Origin: Cyanobium sp. Cruz-8D1
GTDB lineage: Bacteria > Cyanobacteriota > Cyanobacteriia > PCC-6307 > Cyanobiaceae
NCBI RefSeq assembly: GCF_024345975.1
Contig: NZ_JAGQCD010000014.1
Coordinates: 1 to 64,000 of the forward strand
Length of the DNA: 64,000 bases
Direction of reading: 5' to 3'
Shown: piece after piece, positions 7,590 through 15,880 of the stretch
How positions within the stretch are numbered: the stretch's first letter is position 1
Layout: each line of letters starts with the position of its first letter
Notes under the pieces: generated by a model
What the model was told of the DNA's origin: nothing
Seen by the model: the letters and a program-made list of their open reading frames with translations, nothing else
Database searches by the model: none
Position numbers and translations under genes: made by a program

Positions 7590-7751
7590 TCAATGGCAAC
7601 GCATTCGTTCTCGATTACGAGGATTACCATGAATGGCACTACACAACCCCACCCCATCCCATCCCATCCCGCCGAGTTCCTTCAGGAGCTCTACCTGGAA
7701 CCTGGCAACATCTCCATCCGCGAACTGGCTGGCATTGCCTCGAGTGGTTGA
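7590..7751 (+). pseudogene. higBA relic: last residues of HigB and first 40 residues of HigA
   Basis: Starting three bases after the insertion-sequence boundary, one frame reads FVLDYEDYH, the usual HigB tail. The ATG at 7629 then opens a 40-codon frame containing HPAEFLQELYLEP and ISIRELAGIASSG, a HigA N-terminus that stops inside the first HTH helix. The insertion apparently removed most of the toxin and a later break removed most of the antitoxin. This is a different lineage from the intact pair at 1104-1684. Confidence 0.5.
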
Positions 7752-7761
7752 CAGCTTGACA

Positions 7762-8391
7762 TCAACCCACCAGGCCCCAACCGTGGGTATCAAGGATCTC
7801 CAGTACGGCGGGCTCAGCGCTGGCGGCTGGCCAATGCATCAGGTCACCCAGCAACTCCTCCTCCCAGGCATCCCTGCAGTGTTCGTAGAGCGCCAGGTTG
7901 GTGCCACGGGGGAGCAGCCGTGAAGGATAGAGCAGGCCATCGGGCCGCTCAACCGCGTCGTGCCACCAGCGCGACCAGGCCTGAGATACGGGCAGCCGGG
8001 CATCCAGGTTCAATCTGGTCAGCGCCGGCCCCCTCAGATCCAGCACCTGTAGGTCACGGGTGGCCGTGATCCTGCTGATGCAGCGTTCCTCCAGTTCCAG
8101 GCGGGAGAGAAACTTCAACCCTGCCGGCAGATGACTGTCCATCACCTGATGGCCGTAGGTTTCAGCGAAGGCTATTTCCAGGGTGTTGGCCAGGTAGAGC
8201 ACGCCGAACCCACCATCGGCAGCATTCCAACGGCCTTGATCGTGGCGGCCCCAATGCAGTGCCGTGGCATGGCGGCATTGGTGGATGCGGAACCACTGAC
8301 TGCCAGCCGCGATGGCGCGCAAGTGCAGGCCACGGGCCTGCTGCTTCGGGGGCAGCGGCAGGCTCACCTCAGCGGGCCAGTTGGCAGCCAA
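7762..8391 (-). CDS. RES-domain toxin
   Basis: A 209-residue protein with a RES domain: FRIHQCRHATALHWGR (the conserved Arg region), WNAADGGFGVLYLANTLEIA (with the family Tyr and Glu) and a downstream RLLPRGTNLALYE segment. RES toxins degrade NAD+ (phosphorylase or hydrolase) and are restrained by an Xre/MbcA-type antitoxin, which is the gene directly upstream here with a 23-base overlap. The length is normal, so it is likely functional. Confidence 0.75.
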   Translation of the reverse strand: MAANWPAEVSLPLPPKQQARGLHLRAIAAGSQWFRIHQCRHATALHWGRHDQGRWNAADGGFGVLYLANTLEIAFAETYGHQVMDSHLPAGLKFLSRLELEERCISRITATRDLQVLDLRGPALTRLNLDARLPVSQAWSRWWHDAVERPDGLLYPSRLLPRGTNLALYEHCRDAWEEELLGDLMHWPAASAEPAVLEILDTHGWGLVG

Positions 8392-9019
8392 ATTGGCGCG
8401 CCTTTCGGTTCACCGCCTCCACGGCAACCGGTTCCGATCTGCACAGCAGGGCGGCCGGTGTGTCGCCCAGCTCCGGGTCTGGGCTCAGGAAGAAGCGCAG
8501 CTGGGCCGGGCCGCTATCGGTATCGAGCAGATGCAGCACCGTTTCCAGGCCGGACCACACCCGTCCACCGGCCAAATCGAACTGAAAGGCCGGATACACA
8601 CTCTGCTTGCCATGGCGCCAGCCGAGCAGCCGCTTGCGATCGCGCCGCTTGCGCACCCCTTCACCGCTGAGGCCGAGCAGCTGCTGGACCTCAGCCGGGC
8701 TGAGGCTGCCGCCACTGGCCTGCAGCAGCTGCATCAGGGCCTGTTCTCCCCGCAACCGCAGCAGCACCTCGCGGGGCGGCGGCACGGGCTCACGCCGCCA
8801 GGCGTTGATCACAAGTTCGGTGAGCAGGCTCAGATCATCGAGCGCCACGGCTGATGGCCGATGGCTGATCTCCTGCACAGGCCCACCGGGGGAGGCCAGC
8901 TTGCGCAGCACCAGCTGGTTGACGCGACCCAGCAACTCCCGTGCTTGGGGATCATCCGCCAAGGCCACTGACGGCAAGGCTGCTGACGCCAAGCCAGAGC
9001 CCCCCCCTTGCATAACCAT
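8369..9019 (-). CDS. antitoxin of the RES toxin (MbcA/ParS-like, with HTH)
   Basis: From ATG 9019 this encodes 216 residues (a second ATG is at 9013; the frame is open further upstream to 9130). It contains an HTH-like SPAEVQQLLGLSGEGVRKRR, then LLGWRHGKQSVYPAFQF and a C-terminal toxin-binding part with LRFFLSPDPELGDTPAALL. This HTH-plus-'FQFD...W..PN/SPDP.L....P...L' plan is that of RES-associated antitoxins. It overlaps the toxin gene, so the pair is coupled. Confidence 0.7.
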   Translation of the reverse strand: MVMQGGGSGLASAALPSVALADDPQARELLGRVNQLVLRKLASPGGPVQEISHRPSAVALDDLSLLTELVINAWRREPVPPPREVLLRLRGEQALMQLLQASGGSLSPAEVQQLLGLSGEGVRKRRDRKRLLGWRHGKQSVYPAFQFDLAGGRVWSGLETVLHLLDTDSGPAQLRFFLSPDPELGDTPAALLCRSEPVAVEAVNRKARQFGCQLAR

Positions 9020-9095
9020 CACGACAACCCCAGGAATTGACTTTGTCAGTATGGCAGATACGAACGGACAAAGCCAACTGAGGCGCAATTGCCCA

Positions 9096-9335
9096 TCAGC
9101 AGCTGGTATCAAGGTCAGGCCAGCGGCCATCGACCAGGAACTGATCCCGCAGCAGCGTGATCACCTGGCTGAGGCCAAAAGAGGCAAGCGCCAGAAAGTG
9201 GCTGTCGGTCATGTGACGGCATGTGGCCCAGCCGTGGTCAAGCTCCTGCTCCATCCAGTGGCGGGCAGCCCTGGGCATCACATGCCCGCGATCCAAAAGG
9301 GCAATGATCACGTTGATGTCGAGCAGCGAGCGCAT
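9096..9335 (-). pseudogene. VapC-like PIN toxin with internal deletion
   Basis: The frame opens MRSLLDINVIIALLDRGHV with HGWATC, a classical VapC start, then jumps to MTDSHFLALA, the usual late motif. Roughly 50 residues between them, including the conserved acidic middle region, are missing, and the end after LALASFG reads out of family. No antitoxin gene stands upstream, where 9336-9553 has no recognisable gene. I regard it as broken. Confidence 0.6.
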
Positions 9336-9553
9336 CAGAGCCCGGAAACCCTGGGACGTGGCCCACCAAGAGCCCGGTCTCAGGGCAGCGCTCCATCACC
9401 GCTGAAAACGTGGGCATGGTGCTGGCCCCCTGTTCCCTGGGCTACAGATGACCATCACCCGCAGCCATCGTGCGGCCAGGTGCAGGTGAAATGCGTAGCG
9501 GCAACGGCCTCCGGCAAGGCGCCCTACGCTCACCCCAAGGTTGCTTCTTGGCC

Positions 9554-10198
9554 ATGACGCTGGCAGATGCCCCTGTGCCCATGGCCCGCACCCGCGATGC
9601 CCTGGCGCCCCTGCTGCTGCCAGACCAGCTGCGGCTCACGCCCGAGCAGTTTGCGCTCGTGTGCCAGGCCAACCCCAACGCCGTGCTGGAGCTCGACGCC
9701 AGCGGTCAGCTGATCCACATGACCCCCACGGGCAGCGAAACAGGATCCAGGAATCAAGCCCTCGGAGCCCTGCTCTGGATTGCCGTTCGAGCCTCAGGTC
9801 TTCCTTTCAAGCTGTTCGACAGTTCCACGGGCTTCCGCTTACCCGATGGCTCGGTGCTGAGCCCGGATACCTCGCTTGTGCGCCTCGCTCGGTGGCAGGC
9901 CCTCACCCCCGAGCAGCGCCGTGGCTTTGCCCCCCTCTGCCCTGATCTGGTGGTGGAACTGGCCAGCCCCAGCGACGAAGGGCCCCGTGGCCTCACGGCC
10001 CTGCGCCGCAAGATGGCCGCGTACCAGGCCAACGGCGCCCAGCTCGGCTGGCTGCTGATCCCCGAGCAGCAGGCCGTGGAGGTGTGGCCCGCCCTCGGTG
10101 GCGATGGGCCTGCCCGGCTGGATGCCGCCACCAGCCTCGATGCTGGCCCCCTGTTCCCCGGGCTTCAGATCGAGCTGCAGGAGATCTGGCAGGTCTGA
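9554..10198 (+). CDS. Uma2-family (DUF820) endonuclease, third copy
   Basis: From ATG 9554 (MTLADAPVPMART) the product is 214 residues; the frame is open 28 codons further upstream without similarity. It shares LRLTPEQFALVCQ, SPDTSLVRLARW, CPDLVVELASPSDEG and LRRKMAAYQANGAQL with the tandem copies at 2451 and 3150. It is clearly more distant from them than they are from each other. The C-terminus ends LQIELQEIWQV. The active-site pattern is complete. Confidence 0.8.
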   Translation: MTLADAPVPMARTRDALAPLLLPDQLRLTPEQFALVCQANPNAVLELDASGQLIHMTPTGSETGSRNQALGALLWIAVRASGLPFKLFDSSTGFRLPDGSVLSPDTSLVRLARWQALTPEQRRGFAPLCPDLVVELASPSDEGPRGLTALRRKMAAYQANGAQLGWLLIPEQQAVEVWPALGGDGPARLDAATSLDAGPLFPGLQIELQEIWQV

Positions 10199-10507
10199 AC
10201 GGAAACGGATGACCATCGCTGTTTTGGTCGGTCTGGGCCCAGGCGCTGGATCTGGTGACGTCCAATCTCATGGCTGGCGGGATACCTTGCCCATCTGCAG
10301 CAGGGCATAGCCCACTGTGCGGCAGTCGCTCGACCAGGCTGATACCGAAGATCCATAGGCTGATCAGCTCACGGATGTCTGATTTTTCGGCCCGCTTGAG
10401 CCTGCTGCCACCGGCTTGCTTCTGCCTGTGTTGAAGGTGATGCAACCAGTCCCCGAGCATTACCGCATTCTGATGCTGCGCCATCAGGATGAGATCTGGC
10501 ACGGATG
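10199..10507. other. gap without a supportable gene
   Basis: This 309-base stretch has no convincing gene. The reverse strand is open and contains EKSDIRELISLWIFGISLVE, which could be a protein fragment, but no family is recognisable. A short sequence here, with TGACGTCCAAT then GGCGGGATACCTT (about 10257-10294), also occurs at 2158-2227 with a longer spacer, which indicates a shared relic. Confidence 0.4.
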
Positions 10508-11338
10508 TCAACGCTCAGCTTTGCTTGCAATCAACCATGATTGATCGCCGGGACGTCCTTCCAGACCCAGCAGGCACTGATCAAAGAAGTTGCGCGGCAA
10601 GTTCAGGTCAGGAAAGTCGCTGAATCGGTTGTGGATGGATTGTTTGCGTTCGGCTTGAATCTGAAAACCATGCTCCACCAGGCTTGCGATGATTTCAGAC
10701 CGATTGGAGTGTTGATCGGCATGAAAATCGGTTTCGATGATCAGGGTTGCCTTGCTCAGCGCTTGTTCTTTGCTAGCGGCAAATAGCCTCGCCAGTACAT
10801 CCAGCTCAGCGCCATCCACGTCAATCAACACCAGATCAAGACGCTCCAGCCAACTAATCGCGGTTTGCAGATCCGCAGTGAATCGACATTGCTGGTTGAC
10901 GCCATTGACCTGGGCACTGGCGATCGCTGCCTGCAGGGCCCGTTGATCGACGTCCACCCCCACCACCTGCAGACGATCGGCGCGCACAGCCAACCCTGTG
11001 GTGTAGTACCCCTCGGCGCAGCCGATGTTCAGAAACGTGCGGGCTCCGGCCACAAGACCCATCAGGTCAGTCTGAATTTCCTTTTCGTAGGTGCCCAGCA
11101 GCTTTGGCGCCAGGGTTGAGCCATGGGCCTGTTCTGGATAGTGCAGACCTCGGAACGGCCCGGCCGCAATCTGACCCTGAAGATGGCGCCAGAGCCACTG
11201 CTCCAGCTCCATTCGCCGGAAGTGGGCGGCCACCACCAACAGGTCATGGCTGCTTGCCCCCGACGCCAACAAGCGCTGCAGCTCTGGCACCAGCTGCTGT
11301 CGGCTCAGCTTGGGTTCTGCCCCCGGATTGGTTGGCAC
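10508..11338 (-). CDS. FkbM-like SAM-dependent methyltransferase
   Basis: A 276-residue protein with a class I methyltransferase core: FLNIGCAEGYYTTGLAV (SAM-binding loop, residues ~103-119), VVGVDVDQRALQAA (acidic loop) and LVLIDVDGAELDVL (the FkbM-type motif IV). The N-terminal ~90 residues are helical and less typical. It starts with GTG one base after the stop of the upstream coiled-coil membrane protein gene, so the two are probably one operon. Possible substrates are sugars or lipids of the cell surface; none can be chosen from sequence. Confidence 0.7.
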   Translation of the reverse strand: MPTNPGAEPKLSRQQLVPELQRLLASGASSHDLLVVAAHFRRMELEQWLWRHLQGQIAAGPFRGLHYPEQAHGSTLAPKLLGTYEKEIQTDLMGLVAGARTFLNIGCAEGYYTTGLAVRADRLQVVGVDVDQRALQAAIASAQVNGVNQQCRFTADLQTAISWLERLDLVLIDVDGAELDVLARLFAASKEQALSKATLIIETDFHADQHSNRSEIIASLVEHGFQIQAERKQSIHNRFSDFPDLNLPRNFFDQCLLGLEGRPGDQSWLIASKAER

Positions 11339-11339
11339 G

Positions 11340-12215
11340 TTACCTCGACACCGGCAGGAACGTTCGTTTGCCCACCCGCCGGGTGCTGAAGGGTGTTTCC
11401 TGCCCGTCGTTGATGCGGATCTTCAACTGATCACCACGGCCGGTGAACACCTCAAGGCCTGCCCCGATCGGGAAGCTGGTGGAATCCTTCAACATACTGA
11501 AGAAAAGCTGCTTGCCGGAGTTCAGCTCTGTCACCTCCAGCCAGCACGGTTGCACGCAGCGCAACCGAAGGATGTCCCTGGCCGGAGCCGTGGTGCTTGG
11601 AGGGGCAGTGCTGCTGGGGCGAAGTTGCGAGCCCGATCCGCCTGTCTTCTGAGCCTGGAGTTGACTCTGGGGTTGGTTCAAAGTGTCGGGCAACAGCCGC
11701 TTCGGCGTCTGCCGGCCGGCCTCCCATAACGGCAGCGTGAGCAGTGTCAGCGCTGCTCCGAGAGCGCCACCGGCGACCATCGCCAGAAGCATGCCGAAGA
11801 GGCCGGAGGCGCCGCCCGCCTTTGCGGGCGCCTTCGCCGCGGCAGGTGCCGCATCTAGACGCCGCAGCAGTTCCTGGATGTCGGCCCTGGTGATCGCCTC
11901 AACGGCAGCGGCCGGCTCGGCACCGCGGCTGATCTCCAGGAGGGCCGCCAACTGGGACTCAGCAGCCATCCGCATTTTACGCTCGCTCGCCAGCGTGCCA
12001 CCGACCTTCTCGAAACGACTCTGCATGTCCGCCAGTTCCGTTTCCAGGGCCACCAGCTTCTGATTCGACTGACCCAGAGCCCGATTGGAGGATTCCACCA
12101 GCTCCTGCGTGACGAGAAGCAGCTGATCGGACTGATCCTGACCCTTGCCCCACGGCTGGTCGTCCCTTGCGAACGCTGTGCCCTCAGGCTCAACCTGGTC
12201 CATGGAAGGGTTCAT
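11340..12215 (-). CDS. coiled-coil single-pass membrane protein with RodZ-like C-terminal domain
   Basis: From ATG 12215 (MNPSMDQVEPEG) this gives 291 residues. It has an N-terminal coiled coil (QKLVALETELADMQSRFEKV), an Ala-rich linker, one membrane segment (LFGMLLAMVAGGALGAALTL, about residues 140-160), a Pro/Thr/Ser-rich spacer and a C-terminal ~75-residue domain with CWLEVTELNSGKQLFFSML and GAGLEVFTGRGDQLKIRI, resembling the DUF4115 domain of RodZ. A structural or anchoring envelope role is inferred. It is divergent from the PpiC-like gene and leads into the FkbM-like gene. Confidence 0.55.
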   Translation of the reverse strand: MNPSMDQVEPEGTAFARDDQPWGKGQDQSDQLLLVTQELVESSNRALGQSNQKLVALETELADMQSRFEKVGGTLASERKMRMAAESQLAALLEISRGAEPAAAVEAITRADIQELLRRLDAAPAAAKAPAKAGGASGLFGMLLAMVAGGALGAALTLLTLPLWEAGRQTPKRLLPDTLNQPQSQLQAQKTGGSGSQLRPSSTAPPSTTAPARDILRLRCVQPCWLEVTELNSGKQLFFSMLKDSTSFPIGAGLEVFTGRGDQLKIRINDGQETPFSTRRVGKRTFLPVSR

Positions 12216-12346
12216 CGCGCTGCGCCATGCAGCTGAGTGTAAAAGCGATGGAGCGACACCCGATCCAGGTTGCTGCTGTTGGGATTTAATCTCAAACACA
12301 CTCGCCGGCGAGAATCAAGGCTGGATCCCATGGGCTGACTGCCGGC

Positions 12347-13738
12347 ATGCATGACCTCTACCCATCCCTGCCCCCTGAGCTTCAGGTTCGGGTCCTGCAG
12401 ACGATGGCTCTGCTGTGGCGGTGCGATCCACCCCGCCATGACATCAGCCTGGAGGCGATCAGCGAGGCGTTGCTGAGCGCGGAACAGCTGCTCACAGGTG
12501 CGCGGCAGGGCCGCTGGGCGGAGAGTGACATTCGCAGCCTGGAGGTCCGCATCGCCGCCGTGGGCGGCTGCCTGGCCCCGGGTCTGCGCAGCAGTGGTCC
12601 AGAGTCCCTGCAGTCGTGGCGGCAGGAGATCCACGGTCGCCTGCGCAGCCTGTTTGAACTGCCGGTGCTCGCGGCGGCCGAGGCCGCATTCGGCCCCCTG
12701 TTGCAGCATCACCAGCCTGCGGATTTACCAGCCTGTTTCGCCCTGCTGCGGCAAGAGCTGGCGCCCCTGCTTCAGGAGCACCCGGCCCCCTGGTTGGACG
12801 CCCTGCTGGCGCTCGCGCCGGAGCGCCAGGTGGCCGTGTTCCGGGCCTGGCAGGTTTCCGACGCTGGCGTCCAGCCCCCCCCCTCCCTGCTCCAGCAGCT
12901 GCAGTCTGAACTGCAACCCCAGGCAGGGCTGGTCGCCGTTCAGCCCGAGGCGATGCAACCCGCCACGGATCTGGCCGTGCTGGAGCGCTACGAGGTGACA
13001 GCCGATGCCTTGCGGAGGCGGATCGTGAGTGATCTGCTCTCATCGGTGATCTTTCCTGAGCACGCCATGGCAGACGTGATCAGCGAGTTGATGAAGGATC
13101 TGGACATCCCTCCTCCTTACCCCAGTCGACTCGATCCCGAGTGGCTGCTGACGCTTTCTGCGGAGACGCGGGTTGCCCTGATAGAGAGCTGGGATGATCT
13201 GCGGCTCCGGCGTTGGATCGAGACCAATCTCCACGAGCGGGCCAGCGACCATTTCCACCAGCGGGCAGCAGATTTTGATCGCTATGTGTATGAGTGCATC
13301 CAGCTGAGTGATGTCGAAATGGCTCACAAGCTCCACCAATTACTGGCGATCAGTGAAAGCAACTTCGGCCAGCTTGCCACCCGCTATTCGGAAGGGGAGG
13401 AGCGCTGGACAAGAGGGCTGGTGGGACCGGTGCAGGCCAGTGCGCTGGGTCCGGAGCTACGGAGCCTGCTCACGCGCCTGAGGCCGGGAGAGATCCATCC
13501 CCCCTGCCGCCTCGATGGTGACCTCCGCATCGTGAGGTTGCTGCACCACTTCCCCGCCAGCCTCGATCAATCTCTCTGTAGGCAGCTGATGTGGGAGATC
13601 TTCGAACAGGATCTGGACGCCAGCGTGATGCACCACCTCGATCAGATCGAGCAGAGCGTGGGCGATCTGCCAGCCCTGTTCCAGTCGTTCAGTTTGCTTC
13701 CGCCCCGGCCGGACAACACCCTGCAAGGACTAAAGTAA
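12347..13738 (+). CDS. large hypothetical protein with a PpiC/parvulin-like C-terminal region
   Basis: A 463-residue protein. The first ~300 residues are helical, Leu/Gln-rich and unrecognised. From about residue 310 the pattern NFGQLATRYSEGEERWTRGL, GPVQASALGPELRSLL and PGEIHPPCRLDGDLRIVRL follows the parvulin (PpiC/SurA) fold, and ends with the helix LCRQLMWEIFEQDL seen after such domains in cyanobacterial peptidyl-prolyl isomerases. No signal peptide is visible, so it is probably cytoplasmic. Related proteins are sometimes linked to type I secretion, but no transporter is present in this window. Confidence 0.5.
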   Translation: MHDLYPSLPPELQVRVLQTMALLWRCDPPRHDISLEAISEALLSAEQLLTGARQGRWAESDIRSLEVRIAAVGGCLAPGLRSSGPESLQSWRQEIHGRLRSLFELPVLAAAEAAFGPLLQHHQPADLPACFALLRQELAPLLQEHPAPWLDALLALAPERQVAVFRAWQVSDAGVQPPPSLLQQLQSELQPQAGLVAVQPEAMQPATDLAVLERYEVTADALRRRIVSDLLSSVIFPEHAMADVISELMKDLDIPPPYPSRLDPEWLLTLSAETRVALIESWDDLRLRRWIETNLHERASDHFHQRAADFDRYVYECIQLSDVEMAHKLHQLLAISESNFGQLATRYSEGEERWTRGLVGPVQASALGPELRSLLTRLRPGEIHPPCRLDGDLRIVRLLHHFPASLDQSLCRQLMWEIFEQDLDASVMHHLDQIEQSVGDLPALFQSFSLLPPRPDNTLQGLK

Positions 13739-13788
13739 GCGATCAGAGGTTTCAGACCCGAGCAATCCCCCCTGACGGGCTCGGCAGT

Positions 13789-14307
13789 ATGGCCGTCTCC
13801 ACCCTTCTCTTCACAGTGGTCGGCTTGGCGGCCCTCTGGTGGGGCATCAGCCTCGCGATCTCGCTCACCCTGGCGTTGATGGATCGCGCCACCCAGCATT
13901 GCCGCGATGGGCTGGCCGTTGAGCGCATCCACAGCCAGGCCCGCGAGCACCAGCACCGGCTCGACACTCTGCGCCGCAGGCGACAGGGCTGGTGCCTCAC
14001 CAATCTGGACGGGCGCAAGCAGTGGCTTGAACGGGATCAGCTGGAGCTTTTTGCTCGCAGCTGCTGGCTAGAGCTCGGGCTCAGCGGCCCCTGCAGCGTC
14101 AGCGAGCTGCGGCGTCACTGGCGCCGCAGCAGCCTGCGCTGGCACCCGGATCAGGGCGGCGACAACGCGGCCTGGTTGCGGCGCCTGCGCGCCTATGAGG
14201 CCCTGCGCCAGCTGGGCCGTGAGGCCAGCGCCCGCCACCTGGTGCAGACGCTGCCGCCGCCCCTGCCCGCCGTGAGCCGCCTGCGTCGCCCCTGGCGCTG
14301 GTTCTGA
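13789..14307 (+). CDS. membrane-anchored J-domain-like protein
   Basis: Starting at ATG 13789 the protein has 172 residues. A single N-terminal membrane helix (LLFTVVGLAALWWGISLAIS) is followed by a basic helical linker and a C-terminal J-like domain with CSVSELRRHWRRSSLRWHPD and QGGDNAAWLRRLRAYEALRQ. The HPD tripeptide needed to stimulate Hsp70 ATPase is intact. It is probably a membrane-bound DnaK partner. The frame is open far upstream into the preceding gene, but the start chosen gives a clean membrane anchor. Confidence 0.6.
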   Translation: MAVSTLLFTVVGLAALWWGISLAISLTLALMDRATQHCRDGLAVERIHSQAREHQHRLDTLRRRRQGWCLTNLDGRKQWLERDQLELFARSCWLELGLSGPCSVSELRRHWRRSSLRWHPDQGGDNAAWLRRLRAYEALRQLGREASARHLVQTLPPPLPAVSRLRRPWRWF

Positions 14308-14343
14308 TCGTCGTCTAGGCCGCCCGGGGAAGCCTTAGTTTCG

Positions 14344-15441
14344 ATGACCGACTGGTCAGAGGCTGCCATGCCGCATCTCCTGCTGGAGGGAAAAGCTGAT
14401 CGGTATCAACAATTTCTGACCTTCGCGGCCCACAGCAACCTCGTCGACGTCTCTGACGACTTTCACTTCCGCATCCAGACCATCGAAAGCCCGACGCTGT
14501 TGGTGCGTCACGTCCGCACCTTCGGGCAGGCCACAAACCACGGCGAGCTGCCCGACGCCTTCTTCGCGCTGATGCTCAGCTTCCACCCCGGTGGCTTCAG
14601 CAGCACCGGCCCGCTCAGCGACTCCGGCCCCCATCCCCCAGGCCCAACCCTGCACTGGCACCTCGCCAACGGCAGCTGCACCAACCACCATCGCAACTCG
14701 AAGGTCACCTACCTGCGCCTGGAAAGCGCCGCCCTGCTGCGCGCGCTCTCCGCCCAGGCGATCCCGGTGTCCCAGCTCGCCTGCCTCCAGGGCGTGGCGG
14801 CACCAGCGACCCTGGTGCAACGGATCGAATCCCTGGGCCAGCAGCTTGCCAGCGCGGAGATCCAGCAGCACCGGCCGATCACGGCGGCTTTCTACAACCG
14901 GCTCGCTCAGGAGCTCCGGCACCTGCTCGGCCCGCCCAAACCCAGCGACGCCATCGCCGCAGGCCACGCCTCCATGGCCATCGAATGGATGATGACCCGG
15001 CTCAACGCCCCGACCACCCTGCCCCAGCTGGCTCAGGAGGTCGGCCTGACCCCTCGCCGTGTGCAGGCCTGCTTCAAGAGCCAGTTAGCCCTCTCACCGA
15101 TGCGCTGGTTGAAGCTGGCCCGCCTCAGTGCGTTGCGGCAGCTGCTCTGGGACAGGAATCTGCAGGATCAATCGATTCAGCAGTTGCTGGGCCGCAGCGG
15201 CCTCGGTGACACCAGTCTCAGCCGCCTGGATTACAAGGATGTGTACGGGGCCAGCTTCAGCACAGAGCGACGCCACGCCCAGGCGGCCCAGAGGCAATCT
15301 GCCTCTGTGAGCCAGGAAACGGTCCATCACCAGTTCAACAACACAGCAGCGGCGATCCACTATTTAGAAACCCTGGACGATGTAGATAGCCATAACAACA
15401 GGACCGAGTTGACCATCACCATCACGTCATCGATCAAGTAG
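14344..15441 (+). CDS. AraC-family transcriptional regulator
   Basis: A 365-residue regulator. The N-terminal ~200 residues are a sensing part without recognisable ligand motifs. The AraC/XylS double HTH lies at about residues 215-310: AIEWMMTRLNAPTTLPQLAQ, EVGLTPRRVQACFKSQLALS, PMRWLKLARLSALRQLL and GRSGLGDTSLSRLDYKDVYG. After it comes a ~50-residue polar tail that most family members lack. It heads a cluster of small regulators. Directly after the stop is the perfect palindrome GCCTGATCAGGC (15443-15454). Confidence 0.75.
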   Translation: MTDWSEAAMPHLLLEGKADRYQQFLTFAAHSNLVDVSDDFHFRIQTIESPTLLVRHVRTFGQATNHGELPDAFFALMLSFHPGGFSSTGPLSDSGPHPPGPTLHWHLANGSCTNHHRNSKVTYLRLESAALLRALSAQAIPVSQLACLQGVAAPATLVQRIESLGQQLASAEIQQHRPITAAFYNRLAQELRHLLGPPKPSDAIAAGHASMAIEWMMTRLNAPTTLPQLAQEVGLTPRRVQACFKSQLALSPMRWLKLARLSALRQLLWDRNLQDQSIQQLLGRSGLGDTSLSRLDYKDVYGASFSTERRHAQAAQRQSASVSQETVHHQFNNTAAAIHYLETLDDVDSHNNRTELTITITSSIK

Positions 15442-15481
15442 CGCCTGATCAGGCTCAGCAGAATGACACCGAGTTGAAGAA

Positions 15482-15706
15482 TTAAGGCCTGGCTTCCAAC
15501 TCCTTCCGGATCAGGCGGGCCATCAAGGCCGAGAGCGTGGTATCTTGATCCATCGCATGCAAGCGAAACTGGCGGTAGAGGCTGCGGGGCAGGCTGACGC
15601 TGAGGCGAGCCATCGACTCGGAGCCGGTGGGCTCAGAGGAGATCCCGCCATCCGGACACTGCACATCCATAACCTGCAGCCTACTCTTGGCAGGAGCCTG
15701 GGTCAT
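15482..15706 (-). CDS. small ribbon-helix-helix-type protein 1
   Basis: A 74-residue product. The C-terminal 43 residues (MARLSVSLPRSLYRQFRLH, then DTTLSALMARLIRKELEA) have the strand-helix-helix plan of Arc/MetJ/CopG DNA-binding proteins; the internal Met at residue 32 could be the real start. No toxin partner is adjacent, so it is probably a stand-alone regulator. It is divergent from the LuxR-type gene. The shared upstream region holds the palindrome GCGAAC-T-GTTCGC (15773-15785), a possible operator. Confidence 0.55.
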   Translation of the reverse strand: MTQAPAKSRLQVMDVQCPDGGISSEPTGSESMARLSVSLPRSLYRQFRLHAMDQDTTLSALMARLIRKELEARP

Positions 15707-15772
15707 ACGGAAACGGAATAATATGTCTTAAGCACCCTAATGGTCCTGCTGTCCGTCCCGCCCACCTGTCGA

Positions 15773-15785
15773 GCGAACTGTTCGC
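15773..15785. promoter_or_regulatory. palindromic candidate operator
   Basis: The perfect inverted repeat GCGAAC-T-GTTCGC lies between the divergent ribbon-helix-helix gene (start 15706) and the LuxR-type gene (start 15881). The size and symmetry suit a dimeric regulator, but no family consensus could be matched. Confidence 0.3.
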
Positions 15786-15880
15786 AGACCATCAGCTCAT
15801 GTCGCAATCCATCCTAAACCCAAGCTGAAACACGCTTAAAGATGAGTGAGTTGGAATAATGTCAGCATCGATACATCGCG

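Noticed and set aside
10199-10507. Protein-coding gene on the minus strand containing ELISLWIFGISLVE
   Set aside because: The reading extends through the opposite strand of a Uma2 gene, has no recognisable family and no supported start.
15443-15454. GCCTGATCAGGC as terminator of the AraC-type gene
   Set aside because: The palindrome has no loop and no T-run, so it is a DNA symmetry at most.
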